From: Sphingomonas sp. Mn802worker
GTDB lineage: Bacteria > Pseudomonadota > Alphaproteobacteria > Sphingomonadales > Sphingomonadaceae
Direction: 5' to 3'
NCBI RefSeq assembly: GCF_000382485.1
Contig: NZ_AORY01000004.1
Coordinates: 124,001-188,000, forward strand
Length of the DNA: 64,000 nt
The first letter of the stretch is position 1; every line of letters starts with the position of its first letter. The notes below the pieces were generated by a model that saw only the letters and a list, made by a program, of their open reading frames with translations, did not search any database and was not told where the DNA came from. This document shows positions 9,083 to 19,567 of the stretch, one piece after another. A program made the position numbers and the translations under genes.

Positions 9083-9149
9083 AGTCGGGTTCGGCGGATC
9101 AGATCGATCGGCGGTTGACCGCGCCGGTGGTGCGACGCAGCATGGCGGC

Positions 9150-11830
9150 ATGACCCTGCCTCCGATCACCAACAACCCCGACGTGCGTTATCTCGGCCGC
9201 GTGCTGGGCGACGTTATCCGCGCCTACGGAGGCGACAAACTCTATGAGCGGACCGAGGCGATCCGCTCCGCCTCGGTCGAGCGGCATCGCAGCGGCGACG
9301 CGTCGCCCGACGCCGAACTCGGCGCGCTCGACCTCGACGAGACGCTCGATTTCGTCCGCGGCTTCATGCTGTTCTCGATGCTTGCCAACCTGGCCGAGGA
9401 TCGGCAGGGGTTCGCCGCCGAGAAGGGCGCGGACATGGCCGCCGCGCTGGAGCGGCTGGCGGGCGAGGGGATCGGCCGCGATGCGGTGATCGCGCTGCTC
9501 GACCACGCGCTCGTCGCACCCGTGCTGACCGCGCACCCGACCGAGGTCCGGCGCAAGAGCATGATCGACCACCGCAACCGCATCGCGCAGCTGATGGCGA
9601 TGCGCGACCGCGGCGTCGAGGTGACACCCGAGGGCGATCTGGTCGACGAGGCGATCGTGCGGCAGGTAGCGCTGCTGTGGCAGACCCGCGTGCTCAGGCG
9701 CGAGCGGCTGTATGTGGTCGACGAGGTCGAGACCGCGCTCAGCTACCTGCGTGACGTGTTCCTGCCGGTCATCCCCGCGCTCTACCAGCGCTGGGATCGC
9801 GCACTCGGGCAACGCGTTCCGTCGTTTCTGCGGCCCGGCAGCTGGATCGGCGGCGACCGCGACGGCAACCCGTTCGTGACCGCAGACTCGCTTCGGACCG
9901 CGCTCGCACGCGCGTCGGAGGCGGTGCTCGGCTTCTACCTCGAACAGCTGCACGCGATGGGGCAGGAGCTGTCGATCTCGACCAACCACGCCGCGGTCGA
10001 CGGCGAGGTCGCGCGACTGGCCGAGGCAAGCGGCGACGTGGCCGAGAGCCGTAGTGACGAGCCGTACCGCCGCGCATTGTCGGGCATCTATGCGCGTACC
10101 GCAGCAACCTTTGCCAAGCTGGTGGGAAAACCCGCTCCCAGGCCCGGCGCGCTCAAGGGCGAGCCTTACGCCGACCCTGCCGGCTTGCGCGCCGATCTGG
10201 TCGCGATCGCCCGGCCGCTGGCGCAGGGCGGCGACGGACTGCTCGGCAGCGGCGGTGCGATCGGGCGGCTGATCCGCGCGGTCGACGTGTTTGGCTTCCA
10301 CCTCGCCACGCTCGACCTGCGGCAGAACAGCGCGGTGCACGAGCGCGTCGTGGGCGAGATGCTGCGTGTTGCGGGCGTGTGCGACGACTATGCGGCGCTC
10401 GGCGAGGACGAGCGCGTCGCGCTGCTCCGGCGCGAACTCGCCAGCCCGCGCCCGCTCACCTCACGCTTCGCCGACTATTCGGAGGAGACCGCGGGCGAAC
10501 TGGCGATCGTCCAGGCAGCGGCTGACGCGCACCGCGCCTACGGCCCGGCGTGTCTGCGCCAGTACATCGTGTCGATGTGCACGTCGGTCAGCGACCTGCT
10601 CGAGGTGCACCTGCTACTGAAGGAGGTCGGGCTCTACCGGCCGGGCGCGCCTGCAAGCGCCGACGTGATGGCGGTGCCCTTGTTCGAGACGATCGACGAT
10701 TTGGAAGCCGCGCCCGGCGTGATGACGGACTGGTTCGCGACTCCAGAGGTCGCCGCGATCGCCTCAAGCCGTGGTCATCAGGAAGTGATGATCGGCTATT
10801 CCGACAGCAACAAGGACGGCGGTTACCTGACCTCGACGTGGCAGTTGTCGAAGGCGTCAACCGCGCTGCGCCCGGTGTTCGAGGCGGCAGGCGTGGGGAT
10901 GCAGCTGTTCCACGGTCGCGGCGGCGCGGTCGGGCGCGGCGGCGGTTCCTCCTTCGCCGCGATCCGCGCACAGCCGCCCGGCACCGTACAGGGGCGCATC
11001 CGCATCACCGAACAAGGAGAGGTGATCGCAGGCAAGTACGGCACGCGCGAGAGCGCGATGACCAATCTTGAGGCGATGGCCTCGGCGACGCTGCTCACCA
11101 GTCTCGAACCCGCGCCGCTATCGAACAGCGAGAACGAGGCGTTCGGCGCGGCGATGGACCGCATCTCCGACGCGGCCTTCCGCGCCTATCGCGGGCTGGT
11201 GTACGAAAATAATTTCGGAGGAGGGGGGGCTTCCGCACCTTCTTCCGCCAGATGACGCCGATCGCGGAGATCGCAGGATTGAAGATCGGCAGCCGCCCGG
11301 CGAGCCGCAAGAAATCCGACGCGATCGAGGATCTGCGCGCGATCCCCTGGGTGTTCAGCTGGGCGCAGGCGCGCGTCATGCTGCCGGGCTGGTACGGCGT
11401 CGGGCAGGCGCTCGCCGGCTTTGAGGACCGCGCGCTGCTGAAGGAGATGACGGAAGCGTGGCCGCTGTTCGGCGCCACGCTCGCCAATATGGAGATGGTG
11501 CTGGCGAAATCCGACATGGCGCTTGCAGCCCGCTATGCCGAGCTGGTCGAGGACGCAGGTCTGCGGGAACGCGTGTTCGGCCGCATCCGTGACGACTGGC
11601 ATCTGACCCGCGACCAGTTGATCGAGGTGACCAGCCAGACGCGCTTGCTCGAAAAGCATCCCGCGCTCGACGCTTCGATCCGGCTGCGTCTGCCTTATAT
11701 CGAGCCGCTCAATCTGCTGCAGATCGAACTCATCAAGCGCAATCGCGCCGGTGAGGAGGATGCGCGCGTACGCGAGGGCATCTTGCTGTCGATCAACGCG
11801 ATCGCGACCGCGCTGCGCAATTCGGGGTGA
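9150..11830 (+). pseudogene. ppc: phosphoenolpyruvate carboxylase, frameshifted
   Basis: Two adjacent frames together encode a PEP carboxylase, the anaplerotic enzyme forming oxaloacetate from PEP and bicarbonate. Frame one (9150 to about 11210) has the N-terminal domain, the catalytic His in VLTAHPTEVRRKS, SWIGGDRDGNP, the IGYSDSNKDGGY segment and the FHGRGGAVGRGGG loop. Frame two (about 11228-11830) resumes with TFFRQMTPIAEIAGL, GSRPASRKKS, PWVFSWAQAR and the C-terminal allosteric region. Between YEN and FRTFFR, 17 nt (11211-11227, ending in a G run) stand where homologues usually have about one codon, shifting the frame and ending frame one at a TGA. It is either a real inactivating insertion or a sequence error. 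Confidence 0.8.
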
Positions 11831-11911
11831 CGTTGGCGTGCCTTCGCGTCAGCCCGAGATGACGTGATCGGCTCAGGCCCGTGAGGTCACGAACTCAATT
11901 GTTCGCTGACT

Positions 11912-12040
11912 TTACGCCAGACCCAGGCCTAGCGCCAGCGCGGCGCCGATGCCCAGCGTGCAGGCGGACAGCAGCAACGTCGCGCCGAACTCCAGCTCGC
12001 TCCAGGCGCGACACACCCGGTGGTCCCAGTGTTCCATCAT
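11912..12040 (-). CDS. small membrane protein, 42 aa
   Basis: Start ATG at 12040 (tandem ATGATG) preceded by AGGAGAAGG, an excellent ribosome site. The peptide begins MMEHWDHRVCRAWSEL and ends with one hydrophobic helix (LLLSACTLGIGAALALGLGLA). A single-pass inner-membrane microprotein is likely; no family is recognised. The strong ribosome site and clean amphipathic-plus-TM layout are the reasons for calling it despite its size. Confidence 0.6.
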   Translation of the reverse strand: MMEHWDHRVCRAWSELEFGATLLLSACTLGIGAALALGLGLA

Positions 12041-12152
12041 CCTTCTCCTGGCGTGATCCCGTCGTCGGTGATCGTCGCCAGCGCAGAAGGTTCTCCAATC
12101 GTCCACGCAGGTCAAGACAGCCTCACTGCCCTTGCCGTACGTGGGGCTATCA

Positions 12153-14762
12153 CTATTCAAGGCTCTTTGACGCCTGCTCGAACAGGTCCTTCGACAGGCC
12201 GGGATGCGCGACGATGCGTTCGAGCTCGGCGCGCATCAGTGCGGCACGGGTCGGATCGAAACGGCGCCAGCGGCCGAGCGGCGGCAGCAGCTTCGCCGCG
12301 GTCTGCGGATTGAGCGCGTCGAGCGCGATCAACTGATCGGCGAGCCAGCGATAGCCCGCGCCGCCCTCTGCATGGAACGCGCGCTGGTTGACGCCGAACG
12401 CGCCGATCAGCGAGCGCGCGCGGTTCGGGTTGGCAAGCGAGAAATCGGGATGGTTCGCAAGCTCGGCGACCAGTTTCGGCGTGTCGTCGGCGGAGGACAG
12501 CGCCTGCGTCTGAAACCATTTGTCGAGCACCAGCGAATTGCCCTGATAGCGCTGGTAGAAGCTGCCGAGCGCGGCGTCGCGCTCCTCCGAATGCGTGCCG
12601 ACCAGCGTGGTGAGTGCGCCCTGACGGTCGGTCATGTTGTCGGCGCTCGTGAACTGCGCGTAGGCGAGTTTCGCCGCGTCGTCCGCGCCGGAGGCCGCGA
12701 TATAGCCGAGGGCGACGTTGCGTAGCCGCCGCCGGCCCTTGTCCTCGGGCGTGTAGGCGTAGGCGCGACCGCTGCCCGCCTCGTACGCGGCACGCCAGCG
12801 CGGCTCCAGTTCGCGCCCGAGATCGCGGCGCAGCGCCTCGCGCGCAGCATGGATCGCGTCCGGGTCGACCGTCGACATCTGGTCGCCGACGAAGCTTTCC
12901 GACGGCAGCAGCACGGCTTCGGCGACGAAGGCCGGGTCGAGCTCGGCATTGTCGAGCGTGTCGGCAACCGCCGCGATCACCGCGGCATGATCCGCATGTC
13001 CCTCGATCGTCGCCGCGACCAGCGTGTCGAGCATCAACTGCTGCATCGCCTCGTAGCGCGCGAACGGATCGTCGTCGTGGCGGGCGAGAAAGGCGAGGTC
13101 GGCGGCAGTGCGATCGCTGTCGATCACGACCGGCGCGGAGAAGCCGCGGTTGAGCGATACGATCGGGCGCTCGGCTACGCCCTCGAACGTCACGCTCGCG
13201 CTCGCGTCCGACAGGATGACGAGCTGCTCGTCGGTCAGCGGTACACCCGTTTCGGCACCGAACAGGCGCAGCTTGAGCGGCAACACCTGCGGTTGCTTGT
13301 TCGACTGTCCCGGCGTGTCAGGCACCTTTTGCGCGAGGTTGAGCGTCGCGCGGCCTGAGCCGGCCTCATGCTCCAGCGACACCGACACGCGCGGAGTACC
13401 CGCCTGCGAATACCACAGGCGAAACTGCGACAGGTCGACCCCGCCCGCTTCCTCCATGCAGGCGACATAATCCTCGCACGTCGCGGCGGTGCCGTCGAAG
13501 CGATCGAAGTAGAGGTCGGTGGCGGCGCGGAAGCGCTCGGGGCCCAGGATCGTCGCCATCATGCGGATCAGCTCCGCACCCTTGTTGTAGATCGTGGCGG
13601 TGTAGAAGTTCGAGATCTCGAGGTAGCGTTCGGGGCGGACGGGATGCGCGAGCGGGCTGGCGTCCTCCGGGAACTGTCCCGCGCGCAAACCCCGTACGTC
13701 CTCGATCCGCTTCACCGCGGCCGAGCCCTGGTCGGCGGAAAAGCCCTGGTCGCGGTAGACGGTGAAGCCTTCCTTCAGGCTCAGCTGGAACCAATCGCGG
13801 CAGGTGATGCGGTTACCTGACCAATTGTGGAAATACTCGTGCGCGACGACTGCCGCGATGGCGTCATAATCGTAGTCGGTCGCGGTGTCGGGATCGGCGA
13901 GGATGTAGCGGCTATTGAAGATGTTCAGCCCCTTGTTCTCCATTGCACCAAAGTTGAAATCGTCGACCGCGACGATGTTGAACACGTCGAGATCATATTC
14001 GCGGCCGTAGACGCGCTCGTCCCACACCATCGACAGCTTCAATGCGTGGAGCGCGTGGTCGGTCTTCGCCAGATCGGCCTCGCGCACCCAGATGCCGAGT
14101 TCGACCGTGCGGCCCGAGCGCGTGGTGAAGCTACCGCGATTGACCGCCAGGTCGCCCGCGACCAGGGCAAACAGATACGACGGTTTCGGATAGGGATCGT
14201 GCCACTCGGCCCAGTGCGTGCCGTCGTCATTGTCGCCCTGCGCCACCGGATCGCCGTTGGCGAGCAGCACGGGAAAACGTGCCTTGTCCGCCGTCATCCT
14301 GACCGAATAGGTCGACAGCACGTCGGGGCGGTCGGGGAAATAGGTGATGCGCCGGAAGCCTTCCGCCTCGCATTGCGTGCACAGGTTCCCGCCCGACGCG
14401 TACAGCCCCATTAGCTGCGTGTTGCGCTCGGGCGCGATCTCGACCTCGGTCTCGACCGTGTGCGCGTCGTTGGGAAGCGGCAGCACCAGCTGCTCGCCCT
14501 CGACGCGCCAGTCATTGACCGCGACGCCGTCCACCTTGACCGATACGATCCGCTGGCCTGCGCCATCGAGCCGGAGCGGAAGGTCGTGTGCGCCGGATCG
14601 CTCGACCGACAGGCGTGCGCGCACCCGCGTCATGGCGGGATCGAGCGCGAAGTCGAGCGCAGTCGTTGGCACCGTCCAGGCGGGCGCGGTATAATCCTCG
14701 CGCCGGATCACCGCCGGCGCGGCGGGTGCGGGGGTCAGGGCGGCGTGCGTGGCGTCGAGCAT
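12153..14762 (-). CDS. pepN: aminopeptidase N (M1 family)
   Basis: An 869-residue zinc aminopeptidase, start ATG at 14762 with AGGAAC upstream. The exopeptidase signature is FGAMENKGLNIF. The zinc motif is VVAHEYFHNW with the third ligand Glu in LKEGFTVYRD. The C-terminal half is the DUF3458-type helical domain found in bacterial PepN. It removes N-terminal residues from peptides, probably in the cytoplasm. It is divergently transcribed from the M28 peptidase gene, and the two starts are about 100 bp apart. Confidence 0.93.
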   Translation of the reverse strand: MLDATHAALTPAPAAPAVIRREDYTAPAWTVPTTALDFALDPAMTRVRARLSVERSGAHDLPLRLDGAGQRIVSVKVDGVAVNDWRVEGEQLVLPLPNDAHTVETEVEIAPERNTQLMGLYASGGNLCTQCEAEGFRRITYFPDRPDVLSTYSVRMTADKARFPVLLANGDPVAQGDNDDGTHWAEWHDPYPKPSYLFALVAGDLAVNRGSFTTRSGRTVELGIWVREADLAKTDHALHALKLSMVWDERVYGREYDLDVFNIVAVDDFNFGAMENKGLNIFNSRYILADPDTATDYDYDAIAAVVAHEYFHNWSGNRITCRDWFQLSLKEGFTVYRDQGFSADQGSAAVKRIEDVRGLRAGQFPEDASPLAHPVRPERYLEISNFYTATIYNKGAELIRMMATILGPERFRAATDLYFDRFDGTAATCEDYVACMEEAGGVDLSQFRLWYSQAGTPRVSVSLEHEAGSGRATLNLAQKVPDTPGQSNKQPQVLPLKLRLFGAETGVPLTDEQLVILSDASASVTFEGVAERPIVSLNRGFSAPVVIDSDRTAADLAFLARHDDDPFARYEAMQQLMLDTLVAATIEGHADHAAVIAAVADTLDNAELDPAFVAEAVLLPSESFVGDQMSTVDPDAIHAAREALRRDLGRELEPRWRAAYEAGSGRAYAYTPEDKGRRRLRNVALGYIAASGADDAAKLAYAQFTSADNMTDRQGALTTLVGTHSEERDAALGSFYQRYQGNSLVLDKWFQTQALSSADDTPKLVAELANHPDFSLANPNRARSLIGAFGVNQRAFHAEGGAGYRWLADQLIALDALNPQTAAKLLPPLGRWRRFDPTRAALMRAELERIVAHPGLSKDLFEQASKSLE

Positions 14763-14859
14763 GACGGTTCCTATCATCGGCGAACGCCAAGGTTCCATAG
14801 CCAAGGTGTCGGATCGGTAGGGTTGCGCACGATCGGCCTGCCGCCTAGCCGTCGACATC

Positions 14860-16455
14860 ATGAAAAGAGCGAACATCGTGAAGCGTATGCCGGCCGTTGC
14901 ATCACTGGTCGTGCTGCTCAGCGCGACTGAGCCACCCGCACCGCGTGCCGCAGAGGAAGCCGCGATCCGCGCGCACGTCGCCTATCTCGCCTCCGATGCG
15001 CTTGCCGGGCGCGAGGCAGGCAGCGCGGGGTTCGATACCGCCGCCGCCTATGTTGCGCAGCAATTCGCCGCCGCCCGATTGAAGCCGGGGGCGGACGGCG
15101 CGTATCTGCAACGCGTTCCGTTGGTGAGATACCAGATCGCGGGCCATGCCGCTGCGTCGATCAACGGTACAGCACTGACACCGGGTGGGGACTTCACTGC
15201 GACCGCGAATCCGCAGGCGGCGCGGACCGACATGTCGGCGCGCGTCGTCTTCGTCGGGCAGGGCGTCTCCGCCCCCACGCGCGGCCACGACGATTATGCG
15301 CAGGTCGACGCGCGCGGCGCGATCGTCGCGCTGGTCGGCGGCGCGCCCGACGATTTGCAGAGCGAGGAGCACGCTTACTTCGCCAGCATCCGTACCAAGC
15401 TGCAGGCGGCCGCCGCGCATGGTGCGATCGGCGCAGTGCTGCTGACCGGCGCCAAAAAGGCGCGACCGGTGCGCGCGGGCGGGGTGCAATATGGCTGGGC
15501 GACGCCCGAGGGCACCGCCTTTGCACCCGGCGTGCCGCTGCTGGCGAGCTTCACCGACGCCGGCGCGAACAAGCTGTTCGCGGGCGCGGGCACGACCTGG
15601 GACCAAGCGCGCGCGGAGGTGAACGGCAAGCAGGCGTTCCCGCCCGCCGCTCTCAAGATTACGCTGCGCATCCAGAGCGCGACGCAGTTCACGCCCGTAG
15701 CCTCCTCCAACGTCGTCGGCGTTCTGCCCGGCACCGATCCGTCGCGATCGAACGAGGTGGTCGTGCTCTCCGCGCACCTCGACCATATCGGCATCAGCAA
15801 GAAGCCGAATGCGAAGGGCGACGCGATCAACAACGGCGCGCTCGACGACGCGATCGGCATCGCCAGCCTGATCGAGGAAGCGCGCCGCTTCCAGCGCGCT
15901 GGCGCGGGCAAACGGACGATCGTGTTCCTGGCGGTGACGGCCGAGGAGAAGGGGCTGGTCGGCAGCGATTATTTCGTGCGGCATCGGCCCAAGGGGCTGA
16001 AGAACATCGTCGCCGACGTGAACCTGGACATGCCGGTGCTGACCTATGCGTTCAGCGACGTGGTCGCGTTCGGCGGCGACCGCTCGACGCTCGGCCCCGT
16101 GATCGCGCGCGCGGCGAAAGGGGCAGGCGTCGTCACCTCGCCCGATCCGATTCCCGAGCAGACGATCTTCACGCGGTCGGACCATTTCCGCTTCGTCGAG
16201 GCGGGCGTGCCGTCCGTCTTCCTGTGGCCTGGGCTGAAGGCCGAGGGGGCGCGCGCCGCGTTCGAGGATTTCATGAAGAACCGCTACCACCAGCCGGGCG
16301 ACGAGATCGACGCCGGCATCCTGTGGGATCAGGCGGTGCGCTTCGTCGACATCAACTACGCGATCGCGCGCGACATCGCCGATGCGCCGGCCAAACCGGT
16401 GTGGAACAAGGGCGATTATTTCGGCACCGCGTTCAAGGGGCCGATGGCGAACTGA
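14860..16455 (+). CDS. M28 family peptidase with PA-domain insert
   Basis: A 531-residue secreted zinc peptidase. The N terminus is signal-like (hydrophobic AVASLVVLLSA after basic residues). Residues about 130-250 form a protease-associated domain and residues 275-500 the M28 catalytic domain. Zinc ligands are HLDHIG (His), NNGALDDAIG (bridging Asp), TAEEKGLVGS (catalytic Glu pair), NLDMP (Asp) and YHQPGDE (His). It probably acts in the periplasm as an aminopeptidase. ATG 14860 is used; 14887 is an alternative. The stop overlaps the next ATG by one base. Confidence 0.88.
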   Translation: MKRANIVKRMPAVASLVVLLSATEPPAPRAAEEAAIRAHVAYLASDALAGREAGSAGFDTAAAYVAQQFAAARLKPGADGAYLQRVPLVRYQIAGHAAASINGTALTPGGDFTATANPQAARTDMSARVVFVGQGVSAPTRGHDDYAQVDARGAIVALVGGAPDDLQSEEHAYFASIRTKLQAAAAHGAIGAVLLTGAKKARPVRAGGVQYGWATPEGTAFAPGVPLLASFTDAGANKLFAGAGTTWDQARAEVNGKQAFPPAALKITLRIQSATQFTPVASSNVVGVLPGTDPSRSNEVVVLSAHLDHIGISKKPNAKGDAINNGALDDAIGIASLIEEARRFQRAGAGKRTIVFLAVTAEEKGLVGSDYFVRHRPKGLKNIVADVNLDMPVLTYAFSDVVAFGGDRSTLGPVIARAAKGAGVVTSPDPIPEQTIFTRSDHFRFVEAGVPSVFLWPGLKAEGARAAFEDFMKNRYHQPGDEIDAGILWDQAVRFVDINYAIARDIADAPAKPVWNKGDYFGTAFKGPMAN

Positions 16456-17270
16456 TGTTCGTCTTTGGCCTGGGCTATGCCGCACGGGCGATCGTCGCGG
16501 CGGCGGGCGCCGCCGTGGTCGGCACCACGCGCGATGGCCGCGACGGCACGATCCGCTACGACGACGCCGTCGCGGTGCGATCGGCATTGGCGGCAAGCGA
16601 GCGCGTGCTGGTGTCGATCCCGCCCGACGCGCAGGGCGATCCGGTGCTGCGCGATTATGCCGAACAGCTGTCGGGCAAATGGGTCGGCTATCTCTCCTCC
16701 ACCGGCGTCTACGGCGACGCGGGTGGCGGCTGGGTCGACGAAAGCGCTCCCGCCGACCGCGGACGCCGCCCATTGCGCAACGCCGCCGACGCCGCCTGGC
16801 TCGCGCACGGCGCGCACGTGTTCCGCCTGCCCGGCATCTACGGTCCCGGCCGCTCCGCACTCGACCGCGTGGCGGCAGGCGAGGCACACCGCACCGGCAT
16901 CAGCGATCAGGTGTTCAGCCGCGTCCACGTCGACGACATCGCGGCAGGCGTCGTCGCCGCGTTCGCTGCGCCGCCAAGTGCGTACAATCTGGCGGACGAC
17001 GAACCCGCCAGCCAGGACGCGGTGGTCGAGTACGCTGCCGCGCTACTCGGCCTAGCGCCGCCGCCGTTCGCGTCGCTCGATGCGCTGTCACCGATGGCGC
17101 GCGGCTTTTATGCCGAGAACCGGCGTGTCGCGAACGGCAAGGCGAAGCGCGTGCTCGGCTGGCGTCCGCGCTACCCGACCTATCGGTTCGGCCTGCGCGC
17201 GGTCAGCGCGATGACCAGCCCGACGCCCGCCAGCACGCCGCCCGCCGCCGACAGCAGCGACCAGCGGTAA
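16455..17270 (+). CDS. NAD(P)-dependent epimerase/dehydratase-like protein (SDR)
   Basis: A 271-residue extended SDR-like protein. MFVFGLGYAARAIVAAAG is a Rossmann dinucleotide motif, YLSSTGVYGD contains the Ser/Tyr region, and HVFRLPGIYGPGR is the conserved strand after it. The second nucleotide-binding loop is short, so the protein is smaller than true sugar epimerases and resembles the YeeZ-like group. It is coupled to the peptidase by TGATG. Its last 91 bp run into the opposite-strand transporter gene, a convergent overlap. The substrate is unknown. Confidence 0.8.
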   Translation: MFVFGLGYAARAIVAAAGAAVVGTTRDGRDGTIRYDDAVAVRSALAASERVLVSIPPDAQGDPVLRDYAEQLSGKWVGYLSSTGVYGDAGGGWVDESAPADRGRRPLRNAADAAWLAHGAHVFRLPGIYGPGRSALDRVAAGEAHRTGISDQVFSRVHVDDIAAGVVAAFAAPPSAYNLADDEPASQDAVVEYAAALLGLAPPPFASLDALSPMARGFYAENRRVANGKAKRVLGWRPRYPTYRFGLRAVSAMTSPTPASTPPAADSSDQR

Positions 17271-18103
17271 CCTTCGAACACTGTCGACAGCAGCATCGCG
17301 ATCACCGGCACGATCACGCTGTTGTACGCCGCCTTGGCCGGGCCGATCGTGCGGATGATGCGGAAATAAAGCGTGAAGGCGAGCGCTGAGGCGGCGAGCC
17401 CGAGGTAGAGCACGCCCGCGATGTAAGCAGGCCGCGGATCGAACACCGGCGCACCGACCGTCGCCAGCGCGTAGGCCGCATCCATGCCCGCACCCAGCAG
17501 CATCGCGAACGCCAGCGTCGGGATCATCGGGTAGCGCGCGGCGGTCTTGGTCGCCTGCATGACGTTCGCGACCGAGGCGGACAGGATCGCGCACCCTGTC
17601 AGCGCGATCCCGATCAACGCTTCGCGCGGACCGTTTGGGTCGCTGCGCGCCTCCTGAATGAACAGCAGCGCGACGCCTGCCATCGCGACCGCGGACCCGG
17701 CGAGCAGCTGCCGCCCCATCCGCTGCCCGAGGAAGACGCGCGCGAAAACCGCGTTCGGGACCAGCAGCAACGCGAACACGACTGAGACGAGGCCCGAGGT
17801 GATGTGCTGCTCGGCACGGTAGACGAAGTTGAAGTTGCACACGAACTGCGCCAGCCCCAGCACGCCCGCAAACAGCCAGCCGGTGCGATCCAGCGCGAAC
17901 CGCTCACGCTTCCACACCGCCACGCCGGTTAGCGTCGCGCCCGCAACCGCAAAGCGATAGGCGACCGACCAGCTCGGCGGCACCGCCGCTCCGGCGAGTT
18001 GATCGCGAATGACGATCCAGGTCGATCCCCAGATCAGCAGCACGATCGTGAATGGGATCAGCACGCTGGCGCGGGTCGACTGCGGGGGCGGAGCGGCGGA
18101 CAT
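17180..18103 (-). CDS. EamA/DMT-superfamily transporter
   Basis: A 307-residue protein with ten predicted TM segments arranged as two EamA repeats (about 15-145 and 160-295). LLIWGSTWIVIRDQL at the first helix and GSAVAMAGVALLF / AAGGVLAGVGLVIAL closing each repeat are typical drug/metabolite exporter landmarks. It probably exports a small metabolite or amino acid across the inner membrane; the cargo cannot be told. It overlaps the end of the SDR gene tail to tail by 91 bp. Confidence 0.87.
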   Translation of the reverse strand: MSAAPPPQSTRASVLIPFTIVLLIWGSTWIVIRDQLAGAAVPPSWSVAYRFAVAGATLTGVAVWKRERFALDRTGWLFAGVLGLAQFVCNFNFVYRAEQHITSGLVSVVFALLLVPNAVFARVFLGQRMGRQLLAGSAVAMAGVALLFIQEARSDPNGPREALIGIALTGCAILSASVANVMQATKTAARYPMIPTLAFAMLLGAGMDAAYALATVGAPVFDPRPAYIAGVLYLGLAASALAFTLYFRIIRTIGPAKAAYNSVIVPVIAMLLSTVFEGYRWSLLSAAGGVLAGVGLVIALTARRPNR

Positions 18104-18154
18104 GGCTCAGCCGCTTATCAGATCATCCGCGCGCCGCTACCCGCACGATCGCGC

Positions 18155-18905
18155 TCAGGCGCTCCGCGGCGGAAAGGCGCGCTTCCACCACCCCCGGCCG
18201 AAGCGATGCCAAAGCCACACGAGCAGCAACACGACCGCGAGCGGCGGTCCGGCCCAGGCAAGCAGCGTCAGGAGCGACGCGAGTGTCCAGGTAAGCGATG
18301 CATAGCCCGCCTGCGCCGCCTCGGTCAGCCGGGCGGCGAGGCCGACCCCGCTGCCGGCTGCATAGGTGAAGAGGATCGGTGTCGTCGCCACTCGCTCACG
18401 TGCGGCCGCCGCCGCGGCCTTGGCGGCGCGTTCGGCCTATTCGGCGCTCGGCGCAGCCGCGTCGGTCGCCACGTCGTCATCCATCGCCGGCACCATGGCG
18501 TTTGGATCGGATCGAAGCGCGATTGCCGGGTCGGTGCCGATGATCTCTGCGCCGATCAGCGCGCCCCCCGACAGACTCCACCGCCTTGACGCCGCGTCAG
18601 CCGAAGCCGCGTGCAGCGGGTGCCGCTACCGCAACGTCGAGCGAGGCGGCGACGCTCCCCGCTCCGTCGAGGCGATACGTCATGCCGGTGATGCGGCAGC
18701 GTGCCGGTGTCAGCTGCTCGCACGCTTCCGCCTGCGCCTCCTGCGCGTCGGCGATCCCCACGGAAGGAAGACGGAAGTCGTAGCGATAGGCGAAGGCGAC
18801 ACCCTTCGCCCGCGTCGCTGCCTCGCCCGGACCATCGTTGTCCGGTGCTTTGCTGCACCCTGCCATCACAACGCAGGCAGTCACCCCCATGACAAGCCAA
18901 CGCAT
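18155..18905 (-). pseudogene. decayed DUF4349 lipoprotein gene
   Basis: Read from ATG 18905 (ribosome site GGGGGAAG), a lipoprotein signal MRWLVMGVTACVVMAGCS is followed by a DUF4349-like start and ends at a TGA (18597-18599). The same frame then continues RGVKAVESVGG, shifts within a six-C run at 18564-18569, and resumes as LIGAEIIGTDPAIALR. It meets a TAG at 18437-18439 and continues with AAAARERVATTPILFTYAAG and a C-terminal TM helix to 18155. Three lesions (stop, frameshift, stop) along one recognisable protein show a pseudogene. Intact relatives have a coiled coil before the TM helix; little of it remains. Confidence 0.7.
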
Positions 18906-19101
18906 CACTTCCCCCCGGCTTTGATGCTTTATCGTGGCGTAGCCCTCAGACAGGCGCAACTCACCAGGTGCGCAATCATGTACAATCCGGGAATACTGAA
19001 CCGCCGATAACGGACGCATTCAGCCTCCGCTCAACGCAGGGCGTGCATTCATCCACCATCGACGCCGCACCCTTGCCGCGCCGGAACAGTGGAGCAGGCC
19101 G

Positions 19102-19557
19102 ATGTTGAAGACGCTTTCGATCGCCGCCGGGACGCTGGCGATGGCCGTTACCTCGTTCACCCCGATCGCGGCGCAGGCGCAGGGTTATTATCGCGGCTAT
19201 GACGATCGCGGCTACAGCCGGGCGGATAACGACGATCGCTATCGCGACCATGAGCGCGCCTACGCCGACGCCGATCGTGACGGCTGGAACCAGGGGCCGC
19301 AATATTACGAGACCGATGCCCCGCGTCGCTATCGCTCGCGTACCTACCGCGATGCGCGAGACTATCGTTACACCGATCGCGGCTGCCAGAACGGCACTAC
19401 GGGTACGATCGTCGGTGCGATCGCAGGCGGCCTGCTCGGTCGCGTGATCGATCGTCGCGGCGACCGCACGCTCGGCACCGTGCTGGGCGCCGGCGGCGGC
19501 GCGCTGGCGGGCAATGCGGTCGAGCGGTCGAACAATCCGGCTTACTGCCGCCGCTAG
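19102..19557 (+). CDS. glycine-zipper envelope protein
   Basis: A 151-residue secreted protein. A signal peptide (cleavage after AAQAQ, about residue 26) is followed by a Tyr/Asp/Arg-rich low-complexity region (YRGYDDRGYSRADNDDRYRD) and then a glycine-zipper 2TM segment (GTIVGAIAGGLLGRVI and GTVLGAGGGALAGNAV), ending NNPAYCRR. The layout matches small 17-kDa-antigen-like outer-membrane-associated proteins frequent in sphingomonads. Its function is unknown; envelope or stress roles are only suggested by the family. Confidence 0.82.
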   Translation: MLKTLSIAAGTLAMAVTSFTPIAAQAQGYYRGYDDRGYSRADNDDRYRDHERAYADADRDGWNQGPQYYETDAPRRYRSRTYRDARDYRYTDRGCQNGTTGTIVGAIAGGLLGRVIDRRGDRTLGTVLGAGGGALAGNAVERSNNPAYCRR

Positions 19558-19567
19558 GAAGAACGCG

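Noticed and set aside
14902..16887. 661-codon minus-strand frame opposite the M28 peptidase and SDR genes
   Set aside because: Arg-rich composition with no motifs; both plus-strand genes carry complete active-site patterns.
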